A DNA stretch of 64,000 bases from Alisma plantago-aquatica (GCA_963693085.1 OY856413.1:467588379-467652378); one strand, 5' to 3'; positions 1 through 13,000 are shown, numbered from the stretch's first letter. The notes: generated by a model not told the origin, from the sequence alone. Made by a program: numbers and translations.

Positions 1-80
1 AGCATACCTTTGAGTGTGTTTGGAATGGATGTTTCATTCTTTAATTTTTTTTAGTACGGGGGTGATCATGCCTCCTTACA
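1..80 (+). mobile_element. LTR A copy 1, 3' end only
   Basis: This is the last 80 bases of a family A LTR cut by the window edge. It matches the 3' end of the complete LTR at 816-3667 and ends in CCTTACA. A primer binding site follows three bases later. The terminal CA and the PBS fix the right boundary. Confidence 0.85.
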
Positions 81-83
81 GCA

Positions 84-95
84 TGGTATCAGAGC
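84..95 (+). other. Primer binding site (initiator tRNA-Met type)
   Basis: TGGTATCAGAGC lies three bases after the LTR end. It is the usual plant retrotransposon PBS complementary to the 3' end of initiator tRNA-Met. Confidence 0.9.
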
Positions 96-780
96 CCATG
101 GTAGTTGGAATCTGACTATTTCAATTTTGTATCCCTAGTTAGAATCCTTCCCTTACCTTTAAGTGACATGTTTTCCCTAGAGTTTATCAATAGATGATGA
201 AGGTTTAATTTAGGATCATATAGTTTCACATTATACTAATGATGAATAGATCCATAAAATACTTACAACTAAAAGATGCATAAGTAACCATAGTAACTTG
301 AGGTTGTTAAGCTTGTCCTTTAGGAAGCTACTAGGACATGAAGTTGAAAGAAAAGGTTCCTAGAAAGGATCATGGTTCGGAGGTTGGAAATATTTTCCTC
401 CACACCACTATCTTGGTTTAAGAGGACTCCCAAATCCATATGATATCAGACAGGCCTGAGCTGATATGAATTTTTTAAAATAGCCTACTTTTAGGCAATC
501 GTAGCCTTAGACATCTATATGATATATCTTTAGGGACCCTAATATATTGAACCAGTGTCCAAAATGTAAAGAATTGTTTGAAAATGGACAAGATCAAGTT
601 AACCCATAGTTCATAGTTAGTCTTCACAAGTTATGTTTCTTTTTTTTCCATGATGTTTATGTAGTTGGATGTAAGGAAGTGTAGTTTAACCTTTTGTACC
701 TAAAGAATAGTTTTCACTTAATAAGATGAATCCTTTAAGGGTTGTTGAATAAGTTGTTTTCTTATATGTGGATGTTTTGA

Positions 781-815
781 TTTTGAGGACGAAACCCCTT
801 TAAGCGGTGGTATGT
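781..815 (+). other. Pol-end signature and polypurine tract, family A
   Basis: TTTTGAGGACGAAA followed by a purine-rich AAGCGGTGG stretch stands directly before the LTR start TGTAACATAC. In Tekay/Del-like Ty3/gypsy elements this combination marks the end of pol and the plus-strand primer. The same signature recurs before the LTRs at 4396, 10072, 28292 and 59118. Confidence 0.8.
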
Positions 816-3667
816 TGTAACATACTAGATCTCAGACCCTACCCTAGAAGTTGACATTTTGGACTTTACCAAACACGGTTGAAGGTTAGACCTAAATAGA
901 TGTTTGGTATAACCCCAATGAGCTAATGCATGTATAGATCACCTTAATGTAACCCAATGTTCTAACATTTATCTTAGGTTTATAATGGATACATAAAATA
1001 TGCCACATAACTCATTTTGGTGGTAATATGAAGATAAGAAACTTAATTGGATGAATAATTCAGATAATGGGTTGTTAATGGGCCATATGAAATATCTCAT
1101 AAAAATAAGTCTCAAAAGTGGAAACAAACTTCAAATTTGAAATCTACATATCAAAATTAACCTACATGTCAAATTTCATCTAATTTGGACAACCTTGAAA
1201 TATTAGGATAAGTTTAAAAGAGAGAAAATGAGTAAAAGGCATAAGTAATGAATAATGTTATTATATAAATTGAAAATATAGAAATAATGGAAAATTTATA
1301 TTCAACACATCAAAGATAACTTGTGGATGAACTTTGGTCCAATTTGGATGTTGCTTGTGCAAGTTATGCAATTTTAAGTACATCCTGGACTTTTCTACAA
1401 TTTACCCAATTGGGAGGTTTTCTTTGAAAATTGTCACATGCATTATAATCCTTATATATTCCCTTACCATTTTCTATTTTTTCAACCATAGGGTGCCTAG
1501 TTGCACCTTGGTTTGAAGGTGTTTCTTTCCAAGGGTATTTTTGGGATTACTCTCTTTATAAATGAGCTTATCTTTAGAAGCTATGAACCAATGGGGTTAT
1601 TTATTTGATTGGAGGTCGGTTGGGATGGCCTATATTTTTCCATAAATAGAAATTTTATATTCAAGAAGACTCTATGAGTTGTCCTTTTGCATGGCCATGA
1701 AATCCCTAGGCTAAAGACACATGAAAAGCTCCATGGACACCTCATGCTTGACTTCTTCATAATCCATAAAGGTTTGTATGTCCATAGGCACACTTAGCAT
1801 TGGACACATGGAAAGTAACTTTGAAACCTCATGCTTGACTTCTTCCTTATACATAAAGACTTGCATGTCCATGGACACCCTTATACATGACACATGGAAA
1901 GCCTCATTAACACCTCATACTTGACCTCTTTCTTTATATAACCATATCTACCCCTTCCCAACTCCCAATTCAAAAACTCTTTATCTCCTTTATTTTATCT
2001 ATCTTAGAGAATCATTCCTACTCTATTTTTTCATGAAGTTTCTATACCAAGGTAAAAGGAGGTGCCTACCTTGGTGAAGAAGGCTCCTAGGGTTCCAAAT
2101 TTCTCTATTTTAGGATTTCTAAAGCTCCTCCTTGGTTATTTTGACCAAAACTAGTAAGTTTTCTCTTTTCCTTCTCTATTTTCATGTTGTTATTCTTCCT
2201 TCCACCTTCCTCTAGGTCGTAACCCTGGTATTCCATGGTGAAATCCCACCTAGAGCCCTTAAACACCCCATCTCCATGTCCTTTTGTTTGGGTTTTTCAC
2301 CTCTAAAGTGAAGGAGGTGCTTCTTACGCTAGATAGGATCTTTGTTAGAGAAACCAACCTCTCTAAGATTGGGAACCTTACTTATTGGACCTTTCCACTT
2401 CCCTATAGGTTCTTTGGAGCCCTAGGCTTGACTTGTACTATTTAGACTCTGAAGTTGAGGTGTGATGTATCTCCTGTGCTTCTATGTTGAGCAATTCACC
2501 TATGCTTATTCATTCTCTTTGTCCTATGGACATTATCCTATACACAATGTCTTTTCTATTAAAAATCATGGTTCATGTGAACTACCATATTTGATATTGA
2601 TCATGTGATCATGGATATTCTTTTGAACTCTTATCCTATGTTTTTTTCATGTTGGAACTCTAAAAGATGACATGTGATGTCTTTTGCCCACTTATGAGGT
2701 GGATGTATATGTTGGTCACTTATGTGGTGAGTAGTTTATATATTATGAATATACTTTATACTTGCCTCTACATTTAGCATTCTATGTGATTCAATAGCAC
2801 AAGAGTAGTGTAATTGCATTGGTTTTTATGGCAGATGTGTTATTTCCTACCGAGCAGATGTGATATTCCCTGCTCTTTTAGGATGGAAAGGAACCTCATA
2901 CCCAGGGTAACATGTGTGATTCTTAGCCCATATTTTATATATTTGGGAGAATGCTAGTATTACGTTCTCTATCAGGTTTCAAGTTTATGAGACTTGGCCG
3001 CCTTTGTGTTTATATTGTTCTAGGGCTATGCTTATCTCACATGCATGCAAGTTGATGATATGGGGTGTGTGCTCTAATTCTTTACATGTGCTTGTGTGGC
3101 ACTATCTTTAGGTTTTATTAATGGAAAGTATTCTTTTGTTATCATATGATTTTAATTCCTTTTCTCTTGATACCCATTGGGGTGGTCCTTATCCTTTCTA
3201 TGGGAAGCCTTTTATATTTGATGTCCTTTATTCCATATATTGCTCAATTTCCTATTTAATATGCACATACGAGCCTTTGCTGATATCATCCATTTTCTCG
3301 TCTTGCTGGGGTATGCTTCCAACCCTAGGTGAAGTACTTGGATGATAAGGCATGAGGTTTTGGACTAGATTAAGGAGTTAAATCTTGGAGACAAAGTTGT
3401 TATGGTTTAGACTTCCCTATACTACATCCTTATGTTGAGTGATACATGTAAACCCTTTGTGGGAGACTATGACTTTCTTTTGTAACCTTGTGATAAATTG
3501 AATATAGTCAATATTTTCATTCTACTTCTATACTTTGGTTGTTCTGAATACCATTTATAGAAGTTCGAAAATTTTGCACCTATTCCAGTATACCTTTGAG
3601 TGTATTTGGAATGGATGTTTTATTCTTCAAATTCTTTTTAGTAAGGGGGTGATCATGCCTCCTTAAA
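816..3667 (+). mobile_element. LTR A copy 2 (complete, 2.85 kb)
   Basis: A complete LTR that starts TGTAACATAC after a polypurine tract and ends CTTAAA, where copy 1 has CTTACA, just before a PBS at 3671-3682 (TGGTATCAGAAC). Length is 2852 bases. It serves both as the 3' LTR of the unit to its left and as the 5' LTR of the unit to its right. A possible splice donor, CTAGTAAGT, lies near 2151 in the putative transcribed leader. ORFs in this LTR (for example 3121-3345) are short and are not conserved as protein with the related LTR B. Confidence 0.88.
1717..1935 (+). repeat. Short tandem repeat inside LTR A, period 86-87 bp
   Basis: The block beginning ACACATGRAAAG recurs at 1717, 1804 and 1890, each time followed by ACCTCATRCTTGACYTCTT. 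This gives about two and a half units. The third LTR (4396-5786) has lost this area: its sequence jumps from the ACACATGGAAAG motif near 5308 to sequence matching about 2445 here. Confidence 0.75.
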
Positions 3668-4395
3668 GAATGGTATCAGAACCCATGGTAGTTAGAATCT
3701 GACTATTTCAATTTTGTCTCCCTAGTTAGAATCCTTGCCTTAACTTTAAGTGACATGTTTGCCCTAGAGTTGATCAATAGAAGATGAATGTTTGATTTAG
3801 AATCCTATAGTTTCACATTAGAATAATGATGAATAGATCGTAAAATACTTATAACTAAAAGATGCATAAGTAACCATAGTAACTTGAGGTTGTTTAGCTT
3901 GGCCTTTAGGCAGCTACTAGGACATAAGTTGAAAAAAAAGGTGCCTAGAAAGGATCAGGGTTTGGGGCCTGGCAAGATTGTCCTCCGCACCACTATCTTG
4001 GTTTACGAGGACTCCTGAATCCATATGATACTAGCCTGAGCTGATATGAATTATTCAAAATAGCATGCTTTTAGGCAATAGTACCCTTAGACGTCTATAT
4101 GATTTATCTTTAGATACCCTAATATGTTGAACTAGTGTCCCAGGTATAAAGACTTCTTTAAGAATGGACAAGATCAAGTTAACCCATAGTTCATAGTTAG
4201 TCTTTACAAGTTATGTTTCTTTTTTTTGCATGATGCTTATGTAGTTGGATGTAAGGAAGTGTAGTTGAACCTTTTGTACCTAAAGAATAGTTTTGACTTA
4301 ATAAGATGAATACTTTAAGGGGTGGTGAATAAGTTATTTTCTTATATGTGGATGTTTTGATTTTGAGGATGAAATCCCTTTAAGGGGTGGTGTGT
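3668..4395 (+). mobile_element. Family A internal region 2 (non-coding)
   Basis: A second copy of the non-coding internal region, 728 bases, running from a PBS (3671-3682) to a polypurine tract AAGGGGTGG and the next LTR. It is closely similar to 81-815 along its whole length and has no gag or pol. It probably arose by unequal recombination between LTRs of two units rather than by a new insertion. Confidence 0.8.
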
Positions 4396-5786
4396 TGTAA
4401 CATACTAGATCTCAGACCCTACCCTGGATGTTGACATTTTGGACTTAGCCAAATAAGGTTGAAGGTTAGACCTAAATAGATGTTTAGTATAACCCCAATG
4501 AGCTAATGCATGTATAGATCACCTTAATGTAACCTAATGTTCTAACATTAATATTAGGATTATAATGGATACATAAAATATGCCACATAACTCATTTTGG
4601 TGGTAATATGAAGATAAGAAACTTAATTAGATGAATAGTTTAGATAATGGGCCATTAATGGGCCATATGACATATCTCATAAAAAGAAGTCTCAAAAGTG
4701 GAAACAAAATTCAAATTCAAAATCTACATATCAAAATTAGCCTACATGTCAAATTTCATCTAATTTGGACAACCTTGAAATATTAGGATAAGTTTAGGAG
4801 AGAGAAAATGAGTAAAAGGCATAAGTAATGAATAATGTGATTATATAAATTCAAAATATGGAAATAATGGATAATTCATATTCAACACATCAAAGATAAC
4901 TTGTGGATGAATTTTGGTCCAATTTGGATGTTGTTTGTGCAAGTTATGCAATTTTTAGTACATTATGGACTATTTTGTAATTTACCCAATTGTGAGGTTT
5001 TCTTTGCAAATTGTCACATGAATTCTAATACTTATATATTCCTTTACCATTCTCAAGTTTCTTAACCATAGGGCGCCTAGTTGCACCTTGGTTTGAAGGT
5101 GTTTCTTTCCAAGGACATTTTAGGGATTACCCTCTTTATAAATGAGCTTATCTTTATAAGCTATCAAACAATGGGATTATTTCTTTGATTGGAGGTCGAT
5201 TTGGATGGCCTATAAGTGTCCATAAACGAAAATTTCATATTCAATAAGCCTCTATGAGCTGTCTTCTTGCATGGCCATGAAATCCCTAGGCTAAGGACAC
5301 ATGGAAAGACTATGAAGTTGAGGTATGATGTATCCCCTATCCTTCTATGTTAACCAATTCACCTGTGCTTATTCATTCTCTTTGTCCTATCGACATTAGC
5401 CTATACACAATGTCTTTTCTTATGAAAATCATGGTTCATGTGAACTACCTTATTTGTTATTGATCATGTGATCATGGGTATTCTTTTGAACTCTTATCTT
5501 ATGCTTTGTTCACGATGGAACTCTTAAAGATAACATGTGATGTCTTTTGCCCACTTATGAGGTGCATGTATATGTTGGTCACTTATGTGGTGACTAGTTT
5601 ATATATTCTGACTATACTTTATACTTTCCTCTACATTTAACATGCTATGTGATTCAGTAGCACTGGAGTAAGTGTAATTACCTTAGTTTTTATGGCAGAT
5701 GTGTTATTTCCTACCGAGCAGATGTGATATTCCCTGATCTTTTAGGATGGAAAGGAATCTCATACCCAAGGAAAGATGTGTGATTC
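4396..5786 (+). mobile_element. LTR A copy 3, left part
   Basis: A third family A LTR starting TGTAACATAC. It follows copy 2 up to about 5308, lacks the equivalent of roughly 1900-2445, then continues to the insertion point of element B. The last five bases, GATTC (5782-5786), are the target duplication of B. Its continuation is at 13664. Confidence 0.85.
5782..5786 (+). repeat. Target site duplication of element B, left copy
   Basis: GATTC at 5782-5786 is repeated at 13664-13668. The uninterrupted sequence can be seen in LTR A copy 2 near 2920, where GTGTGATTCTTAGCCCATATTT reads through. This proves that B inserted into an existing LTR. Confidence 0.92.
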
Positions 5787-6884
5787 TGTAACATACTGGA
5801 TCTTGGACCATACCCTAGATCTGTGACCTTTTGGGTTTGACCAAACAAGGTTGAGGCTAGAGTGAACCTAATAATCTAATGCATGAAAAATGTAATCTAA
5901 TATGTCATATAATTTATTTGGAGATAATAAGATGATGAATAACTTAATTGGATGCATAATGATCTAATGGGCCTCTAATGGGCCATATGACAAAACCCAT
6001 ATAAGAAAGCCTCAAAATAAAGAATAGAGTTCATATTCGTAATCTACACATTAAAATAAGTTTACATGTCAATTTTCAATTAATTTGGACTACCTTGAAA
6101 TAATATGGTAAGTTAGGAGAGAGAAATTGCCTAAAAGGCATAATTAATAAATAAATATAATTCATGACTCCAAAAGAGGAAAATAATGTTAGATTCGTAA
6201 TCTACATAATAAAATATGCCTTTGGGTGAATTTTCATCCAATTTGGAGAAAGTTTGCTTAAAAGGTTAAATCAGGAGAGAGAAAGTGTGTAGAACCTTCA
6301 AAATATTAAATAAATACTCAAATAACCCCAACCTATAAAATTGATGACAAATTCATATCCAACACACTAAATATAACTTGTGGGTCAAGTTTCATCAAAT
6401 TTGGATAATCCTAAAGCCATTAATGAAGGAGGAAAGAGAAAATATGATTTGATTTATTTAATCCACTAAAAGTTTTCAAAAGGCAAATCTAATTTTAAAT
6501 TCGGAATCTGCATGCCTTAATTAGCCTCTACGCAAAATTTCATATTAATTGGATAATGTTTGGACCCCCAATTTGTTTGGAAAAGAAAGGACATAATTAA
6601 TTAACTACACCTTATTCTTAAACGGTTTTCTCGGTTTATTTTGTCACACTGGTTTTCCTTTTATTCTAGAATTCAGACTCAACTGTGACCATCAGATCTG
6701 GATCCAAGCATAGTGAGATCATCTCCTACCTTGGATCGGACTCCCTGTTTCCGCTTACAGTAAAGGCAATTTTTCCACCGCACATATCTTCCCTGATTCA
6801 CGATGGTTTTTAGAGATTTTTTCTCCTACGGATTCCTCTCACAATTCCACACAACCTGATCCCTAATATCACCCCTCTCATGGC

Positions 6885-6893
6885 CTATATATG
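6885..6893 (+). promoter_or_regulatory. Putative LTR B promoter TATA box (5' LTR)
   Basis: CTATATATG lies at the boundary between AT-rich U3-like sequence and the GC-richer leader, which begins about 30-60 bases downstream. It is kept in the 3' LTR at 11158-11166. The start of transcription is inferred, not seen. Confidence 0.55.
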
Positions 6894-7111
6894 TAACCCC
6901 CAATTCCCATCTCCCCATCATTTTTCACAGACGACTTTACACCCTTCCTCCTTCGTGAGTATCTATCCGGAAAGGATCCTTGACCTTTCTCCTCTTCAAC
7001 TCGGGCCTCAATTGGACCAGGAAGCGTAAGGTGCAACCGCGTCTACTCGGTTTCTCCTCCGGCGACCTCATCCACACCCTGGCCATCTCTGCCACTTTCA
7101 ATTCAATTAGT

Positions 7112-7127
7112 TCTCCGGTGAGCATCC
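7112..7127 (+). promoter_or_regulatory. Putative 5' splice donor in LTR B leader
   Basis: TCTCCG followed by GTGAGCATCC, with the donor GT at 7118-7119, downstream of the TATA box. It is kept at 11391 in the 3' LTR. An aligned counterpart occurs in the otherwise different LTR C at 29525. A possible acceptor, TTTGTAGCAG, is near 8611-8614. No transcript evidence is available. Confidence 0.35.
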
Positions 7128-9394
7128 ATGGACTTCCCTCGGCCTTTTCCTTCTTACACTTTCGCCCACAGATTCCTCCACCTCTCGGTTGACAAGCATG
7201 GTCTGAGTTTGGTTTTCGGCCTCTTCCGGCGAGCTTCCTGCTTGTTCCCTCCATGCGTTTGTTCTCGGTCTGGCTTGTGTAGCTTCGATGGACTCCTTTA
7301 TTTGTTTTCTTAGCTTCTTCACTGGTGTTTCATGGTTCTTTTGGATCACTGTAGATGGTCGATGTGTTGTGGTGGTGTTTTGCTCATAGCAGGTCCACTC
7401 ATGGTGTTTTCTTGTTGAATTGTGGATTTTCTTGGCTTCCCACCTTCGTGGTGATTTGGTGAAGCTCCTAATTTTGAGAGCATGACCTCTCGAGCGCTCC
7501 TTCTCTCTGTGGCTTCATGCCTGGGGTTGCCCAGCACCATGGCGCTTGGCTGTGGGTGACCAAGATGACTAGTTGGGATCTTACTCTCTTACCCTCGTTC
7601 TTTTCTATACTGTTTTGTTTAACGACTAAGGGTAATATCATCTTTTTGCATTCTAGTATCTTGCTTTGGAATGAGTCAACGAGCCATTGACCTGGTGACT
7701 TGTCTGGCGTTCATTGGGCCAAGTCATGCGGGCCCCGCCTACTTTTAAGGATTTTCTCACCTACGAGGCATTAACTAATTATCTGATTGGTCACTAATTA
7801 AAAATCTATCACCAATTAACAGATGATCAAAAATTTATGGAAAAATACTCGTTGGAATCAGAAAAATAATATCTAACTAATGGTACATATTTTGATAACT
7901 AAATGTAAAGATTAATAACATGTGTTTTCAAAAGATCTAATTAATGATGAATTAACTTGTAAAACTCATAACTAATTATATATAAGTTAGAAAAACATAA
8001 TAAAATATGTTATGAACTCATAAAAATATAACCTAAAACATGGCGTGGTTCTGATGACCTAATTCACATAATAATAAAAAGGTAGTTTTTAGGGTTTTGT
8101 ATATTAATGGAAACCTAACCCTAATTCCACATATATGCTTAATAGGTTCTTTGGATGCCTAGGCTTGGACCTAGATGTGACTTTGGATCATTTAACTCTG
8201 AAGTTGAGGTATGTTTCCATCCCCAATTATTCTTCTTGAGCAATTATCCTATTTTATTCTTTCTCTTGGTCCAATGGACAATAGCCTATACACATTGCTC
8301 TTATCTTTTGATATCATGGTTCTTGTGAACTATCTTATTTGTTATTGATCTTATGATCATGGATATTCTCTTGAATTTGTTTCATATGACTTGGTGCATG
8401 TTGGACTTTTGATATTATATGCCCAATGTGATGTGGAAGTTTACTTGGTGATATATGCCCACTTTGAAGTGGATTTGTTTATATGTTGAGTTGTCCATCG
8501 TATGATGGCAACATTGTATATTCTGACTATACTTTTTACTTGCCTCTACATTAAACATGCTATGTGATTCAGTAGCACTAGAGTAGTGTAATTGCATTGG
8601 TTTTGTTTGTAGCAGATGTGATATTTCCTGCTCTTTTTCGGACGGCAAGGAACCTCGTACCCCGGGCAAGATGTGTGTCTTGACCCATTTTATATATATT
8701 TGGGAGATTGGCAATATTCCTTTCTCTATCAAGCTTTAGCTTTATGGGGGTTGGCCGCCAATTGTGTTTATATAGTTCTAGGGCTATGTTTATCTCACAT
8801 GCATGCATATCTGATGATGTTTGTGGGGTATGTGCCCTACTACCTATCTATGTGCTTTTGTTGCACAAATTTTATTATTTGTTCATGGAAATTATCCTCT
8901 TTTATCATGTTATGATGTTTCTTTTCTTTTATGCCCGATTGGGTAGTCCTTATCTCTTGCATGGGAGGCCTTTACATTTGATGTCCTTTATTACCTTATA
9001 TTTCTCAATTTGCTTTTTAGTATGCACATACCAGCCTTTGTTGATGTATCCTATTGTTTCTCTTTTAATGGGGTATGCTTCCAACCCTCGGTGGAGGACT
9101 TGGATGCAAGGCATGTTGACCTGGACTTAGTTTGTGATGATGAAGGTTGGAGACAATCTTGATGTGGTTTATATTTCCTCTACATGGATCCTTATGATGT
9201 AAGTTTGTAACCCTTTGTTTTATAATTGAATATAGTCATATTTTTATTCCGCTGCTATACTTTGGTCTTTTGTTACCATCAAATAAAGATTTGAAAATTT
9301 TACACCCACTCCATCATACCTTCTGAGTGTGTTTGGACTGGAGGTTTTATTGTTCAAATTTTTAGTAGAGAAGTGGTTTCACTTCTTTATAGCA

Positions 9395-9406
9395 TGGTAT
9401 CAGAGC
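9395..9406 (+). other. Primer binding site of element B
   Basis: TGGTATCAGAGC, three bases after the 5' LTR, complementary to initiator tRNA-Met. Confidence 0.9.
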
Positions 9407-10036
9407 CTATGGTAGTCAGAATCTGACTATTTCAATTTTGTTTCCCTAGTTAGATCCTTGACTTAGATAGTTGCCTCTAAGTGAGATGTTGACCCTAGAT
9501 TTGATCAATGATGATCTTTTATGCAGCAAGGTTTGGTTTGAGGATGAGAATATGTTAGGAGATCTAATTATGGAAATATTGTGACTTGGTTTCTTGCTTT
9601 GATTTTGGGCCCTAATTTCAGTTTTAATCGCAAAAGATTTTCACAACAAATTATTTTCCATATAATATTATATGTACAAAAGAAAATGCTTTCCCTAGAT
9701 TTTATCAATGTTTTCTTGAACTAAGTCACAATGAAGAGAAACTCTAGTTTGAGAAGGATCTAACCCTAGTTTGTGACTAGGATTGATATAATGGTGTAGT
9801 TGACATACCCTATGACTTTTTGGTTGTTCATGTAGGGATGTTATGTTAGAGACACGAGGACCTATAACTCAACCCTAGATGGTGACTATTAGTTTGATAC
9901 ATGAGAAACATAAATCTCTAAAACTTTTACTACTAAGAAATGTGTGTAGATCTAAAAAGTTGTTTAGTTTGACTTGTTAGGTTGAACCTTTTTAAAGGGT
10001 GGAGATTAGTTAGTTGTTGATGTTTGATCTATAAAT

Positions 10037-10071
10037 TTTGAGGACGAAATCCTTTTTAAGGGGCGGAGTGT
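10037..10071 (+). other. Pol-end signature and polypurine tract of element B
   Basis: TTTTGAGGACGAAATCC is followed by AAGGGGCGGAG and then the LTR start at 10072. The reading frame it once terminated is gone, yet the motif is kept together with the PPT, which suggests selection for plus-strand priming. Confidence 0.8.
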
Positions 10072-13000
10072 TGTAACATACCAGATCTTGGACCCTACCC
10101 TAGAACGGTGACCTTTTGGGTTTGACCAAAAAAGGTTGAGGTCAGAGTGAACCTAATAATCTAATGCATGAAAAATGTAATCCAATATGTCATATAATTT
10201 ATTTGGTGATAATAAGATGATGAATAACTTAATTGGATGTATAATGATCTAATGGGCCATATGAGAAAACCCATATAAGAAAGCCTCAAAATAAAGAATA
10301 TACTTCAAATTCGTAATCTACACATTAAAATAAGTTTACATGTCAATTTTCATTTAATTTGGACTACCTTGAAATAATATGATAAGTTAGGAGAGAGAAA
10401 TTGCCTAAAAGGTGTAATTAATAAATAAATATAATTCATGACTCCAAAAGAGGAAAATAATGTTAGATTCATAATCTACATAATAAAATATGCCTTTGGG
10501 TAAATTTTCATCCAATTTGGAGAAAGTTTGCTTAAAAGGTTAAATCAGGAGAGAGAAAGTGTGTAGAACCTTCAAAATATTAAATAAATACTCAAATAAC
10601 CCCAACATGTAAAATTAATGGCAAATTTATATCCAACACACTAAATATAACTTGTGGGTCAAGTTTCATCAAATTTGGATAATCCTAAAGCCATTAATGA
10701 AGGAGGAAAGAGAAAATATGATTTGATTTATTTAATCCACTAAAATTTTTTCAAAAGGCAAATCTAATTTTATATTCGGAATCGGCATGCCTTAATTAGC
10801 CTCAACGCAAAATTTCATATTAATTGGATAATGTTTGAACCCCAATTTGTTTGGAAAAGAAAGGACATAATTAATTAACTACACCTTATTCTAATAAGGT
10901 TTTCTCGATTTATTTTGTCACACTGGTTTTCCTTTTATTCCGATTTCGGACTCAACTGTGACCGTCAAATCTGGATCCAAGTGTAGTGAGATCATATCCT
11001 ACCTTGGATCGGACTCCTTATTTCCGCTTACAGTAAAGGCAATTTTTCCACCGCGCATATCTTCCCCGATTCACGATGGTTTTTGGAGATTATTTCTCCT
11101 ACGAATTCCTTTCACAATTCTGCACAACCTGATCCCTAATATCACCCCTCTCGTAGCCTATATATGTAACCCCCAATTCCCCTCTCCCCATCATTTTTCA
11201 CAGACGACTTTACACCCTTCCTCCTTCGTGAGTATCTGTCCGGAAAGGATCCTTGACCTTTCTCCTCTTCTCCTCTGGCCTCAACTGGACCAGGAAGCGT
11301 AAGGTGCAGCCACATCTACTCGATTTCTCCTCCGACGACCTCGGCGATGCCCTAGCCATCTCCGCCTCTTTCAATTCAATTAGTTCTCCGGTGAGCATCC
11401 ATGGACTTCCCTCTGCCTTTCCTTCTTACACTTTCACCCACAGATTCCTCTACCTCTCGGTCGACAAGCATGGTCTGAGTTTGGTTTTTGGCCTCTTCCG
11501 ACGAGCTTCCTATTTGTTTCCTCCATGCGTTTGTTCTCGATCTGGCTTGCGTAGCTTCGGTGGACTCCTTTATTTGTTTTTGTAGCTTCTTCACTGGTGT
11601 TTCATGGTTCTTTTGGATCACCGCAGATGGTCAATGTGTTGTGGTGGTGTTCTGCTCATAGCAGGTCCACTCATGGTGTTTTCTTATTGAATTGTGGTTT
11701 TTCTTGGCTCCCCACCTTCGTGGTGATTTGGCGAAGCTCCTAATTTTGAGAGCATGAACTCTTGAGCGCTCCTTCTCTCTGTGGCTTCATGCCTGGGGTT
11801 GCCCAGTGCCATGGCCCGAGGCTGCGGGTGACCAAGATGACCAGTTGGGATCTTACTCTCTTACCCTCGTTCTTTTCTATTCTGTTTTGTTTCACGACTA
11901 AGTGTAATATCGTCTTTTTACATTCTGGTATCTTACTTTGGAACGAGTCAACGATCCATTGACTTACTGACTTGTCCGGCGTTCATTGGGCCAAGTAATG
12001 AGGGCCCCGCCTGCTTTTAAGGATTTTCTCACCTACAAGGCATTAACTAATTATCTGATTGGTCGCTGATTAAAAATCTTTAACTAATTAACGGATGATC
12101 AGAAAAATATGGAACAATACTCATTAGAATCAGAAAAATAATATCTAACTAATGGTACATGTTTTGATAACTAAATATAAAGATTAATAATAGGTGTTTT
12201 CAAAAGATCTAATTAATGATGAATTAACTTGTAAAAATCATAACTAATTATATATAAGTCAAAAAAACATAATAAAATATGTTATGAACTCATAAAAATA
12301 TAACCTAAAACATGGCATGGTTTTGATGACCTAATTCACATAATAATAAAAAGGTAGTTTTTAGGGTTTTGTATATTAATGGAAACCTAACCCTAATTCC
12401 ACATATATGCTTAATAGGTTCTTTGGATGCCTAGGCTTGGACCTAGATGTGACTTTGGATCGTTTAACTCTGAAGTTGAGGTATGTTTGTATCCCCAATT
12501 TTTCTTCTTGATCAATTATCCTATTTTATTCTTTCTCTTGGTCCTATGGACAATAGCCTATACACATTGCTCTTATCTTTTGATATCATGGTTCTTGTGA
12601 ACTATCTTATTTTTTATTGATCTTATGATCATGGATATTCTCTTGACTTTGTTTCATATGACTTGGTGCATGTTGGACTTTTGATATTATATTCCCAATG
12701 TGATGTGGAAGTTTACTTGGTGATATATGCCCACTTTGAAGTGGATTTGTTTATATGTTGAGTTGTCCATCGTGTGATGGAAACATTGTATATTCTGACT
12801 ATACTTTTTACTTGCCTATACATTAAACATGCTATGTGATTTAGTAGCACTAGAGTAGTGTAATTGCATTGGTTTTGTTTGTAGCAGATGTGATATTTCC
12901 TGCTCTTTTTGGGACGGCAAGGAACCTCGTACCCTGGGCAAGATGTGTGTGTTGACCCATTTTATATATATTTGGGAGATTGGCAGTATTCCTATCTCTA

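Larger units (their letters stand above)
81..815 (+). mobile_element. Family A internal region 1 (non-coding)
   Basis: This 735-base stretch runs from the PBS of the first LTR to the polypurine tract of the next. It has no ORF of useful length and no gag or pol motif. Its two ends are those of a Ty3/gypsy element of the long-LTR chromovirus (Tekay/Del-like) kind: a TGGTATCAGAGC PBS on the left and a TTTTGAGGACGAAA pol-end signature on the right. The coding part has therefore been lost, and the unit could only have moved with proteins supplied by other elements. The copy at 3668-4395 is nearly the same length (728 bases). Confidence 0.8.
5787..9391 (+). mobile_element. 5' LTR of element B (3.6 kb)
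   Basis: Starts TGTAACATACTGG and ends TTCTTTATA, where the 3' copy has TTCTTTACA; it therefore has a mutated terminal dinucleotide. An AT-rich upstream part (5787-6650) leads to a promoter-like block with a TATA box, a GC-richer leader (about 6900-7600) and then AT-rich sequence again. ORFs such as 8708-9130 (140 codons) also occur in the 3' LTR, but only because the two LTRs are copies of each other. Confidence 0.9.
9392..10071 (+). mobile_element. Element B internal region (680 bp, non-coding)
   Basis: Runs from just after the 5' LTR to the polypurine tract GGGGCGGAG before the 3' LTR. No ORF of note is present. The leader begins with a PBS and the same downstream context as family A (CTATTTCAATTTTG), and the region ends with the TTTTGAGGACGAAATC signature at about 10037-10051. 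A replication-competent outline (PBS, packaging leader, PPT) has therefore been retained while all coding sequence was lost. Confidence 0.85.

Noticed and set aside
6937..7349. Overlapping ORFs on both strands in the LTR B leader (also 11210-11621)
   Set aside because: The GC-richer leader opens several frames at once on both strands. They are better explained as untranslated leader after the TATA box.
8708..9130. A 140-codon hydrophobic ORF in LTR B, repeated at 12980-13402
   Set aside because: Both copies lie in duplicated LTRs, so conservation is not independent. The related LTR A has no matching frame and no start, motif or codon signal supports a protein.
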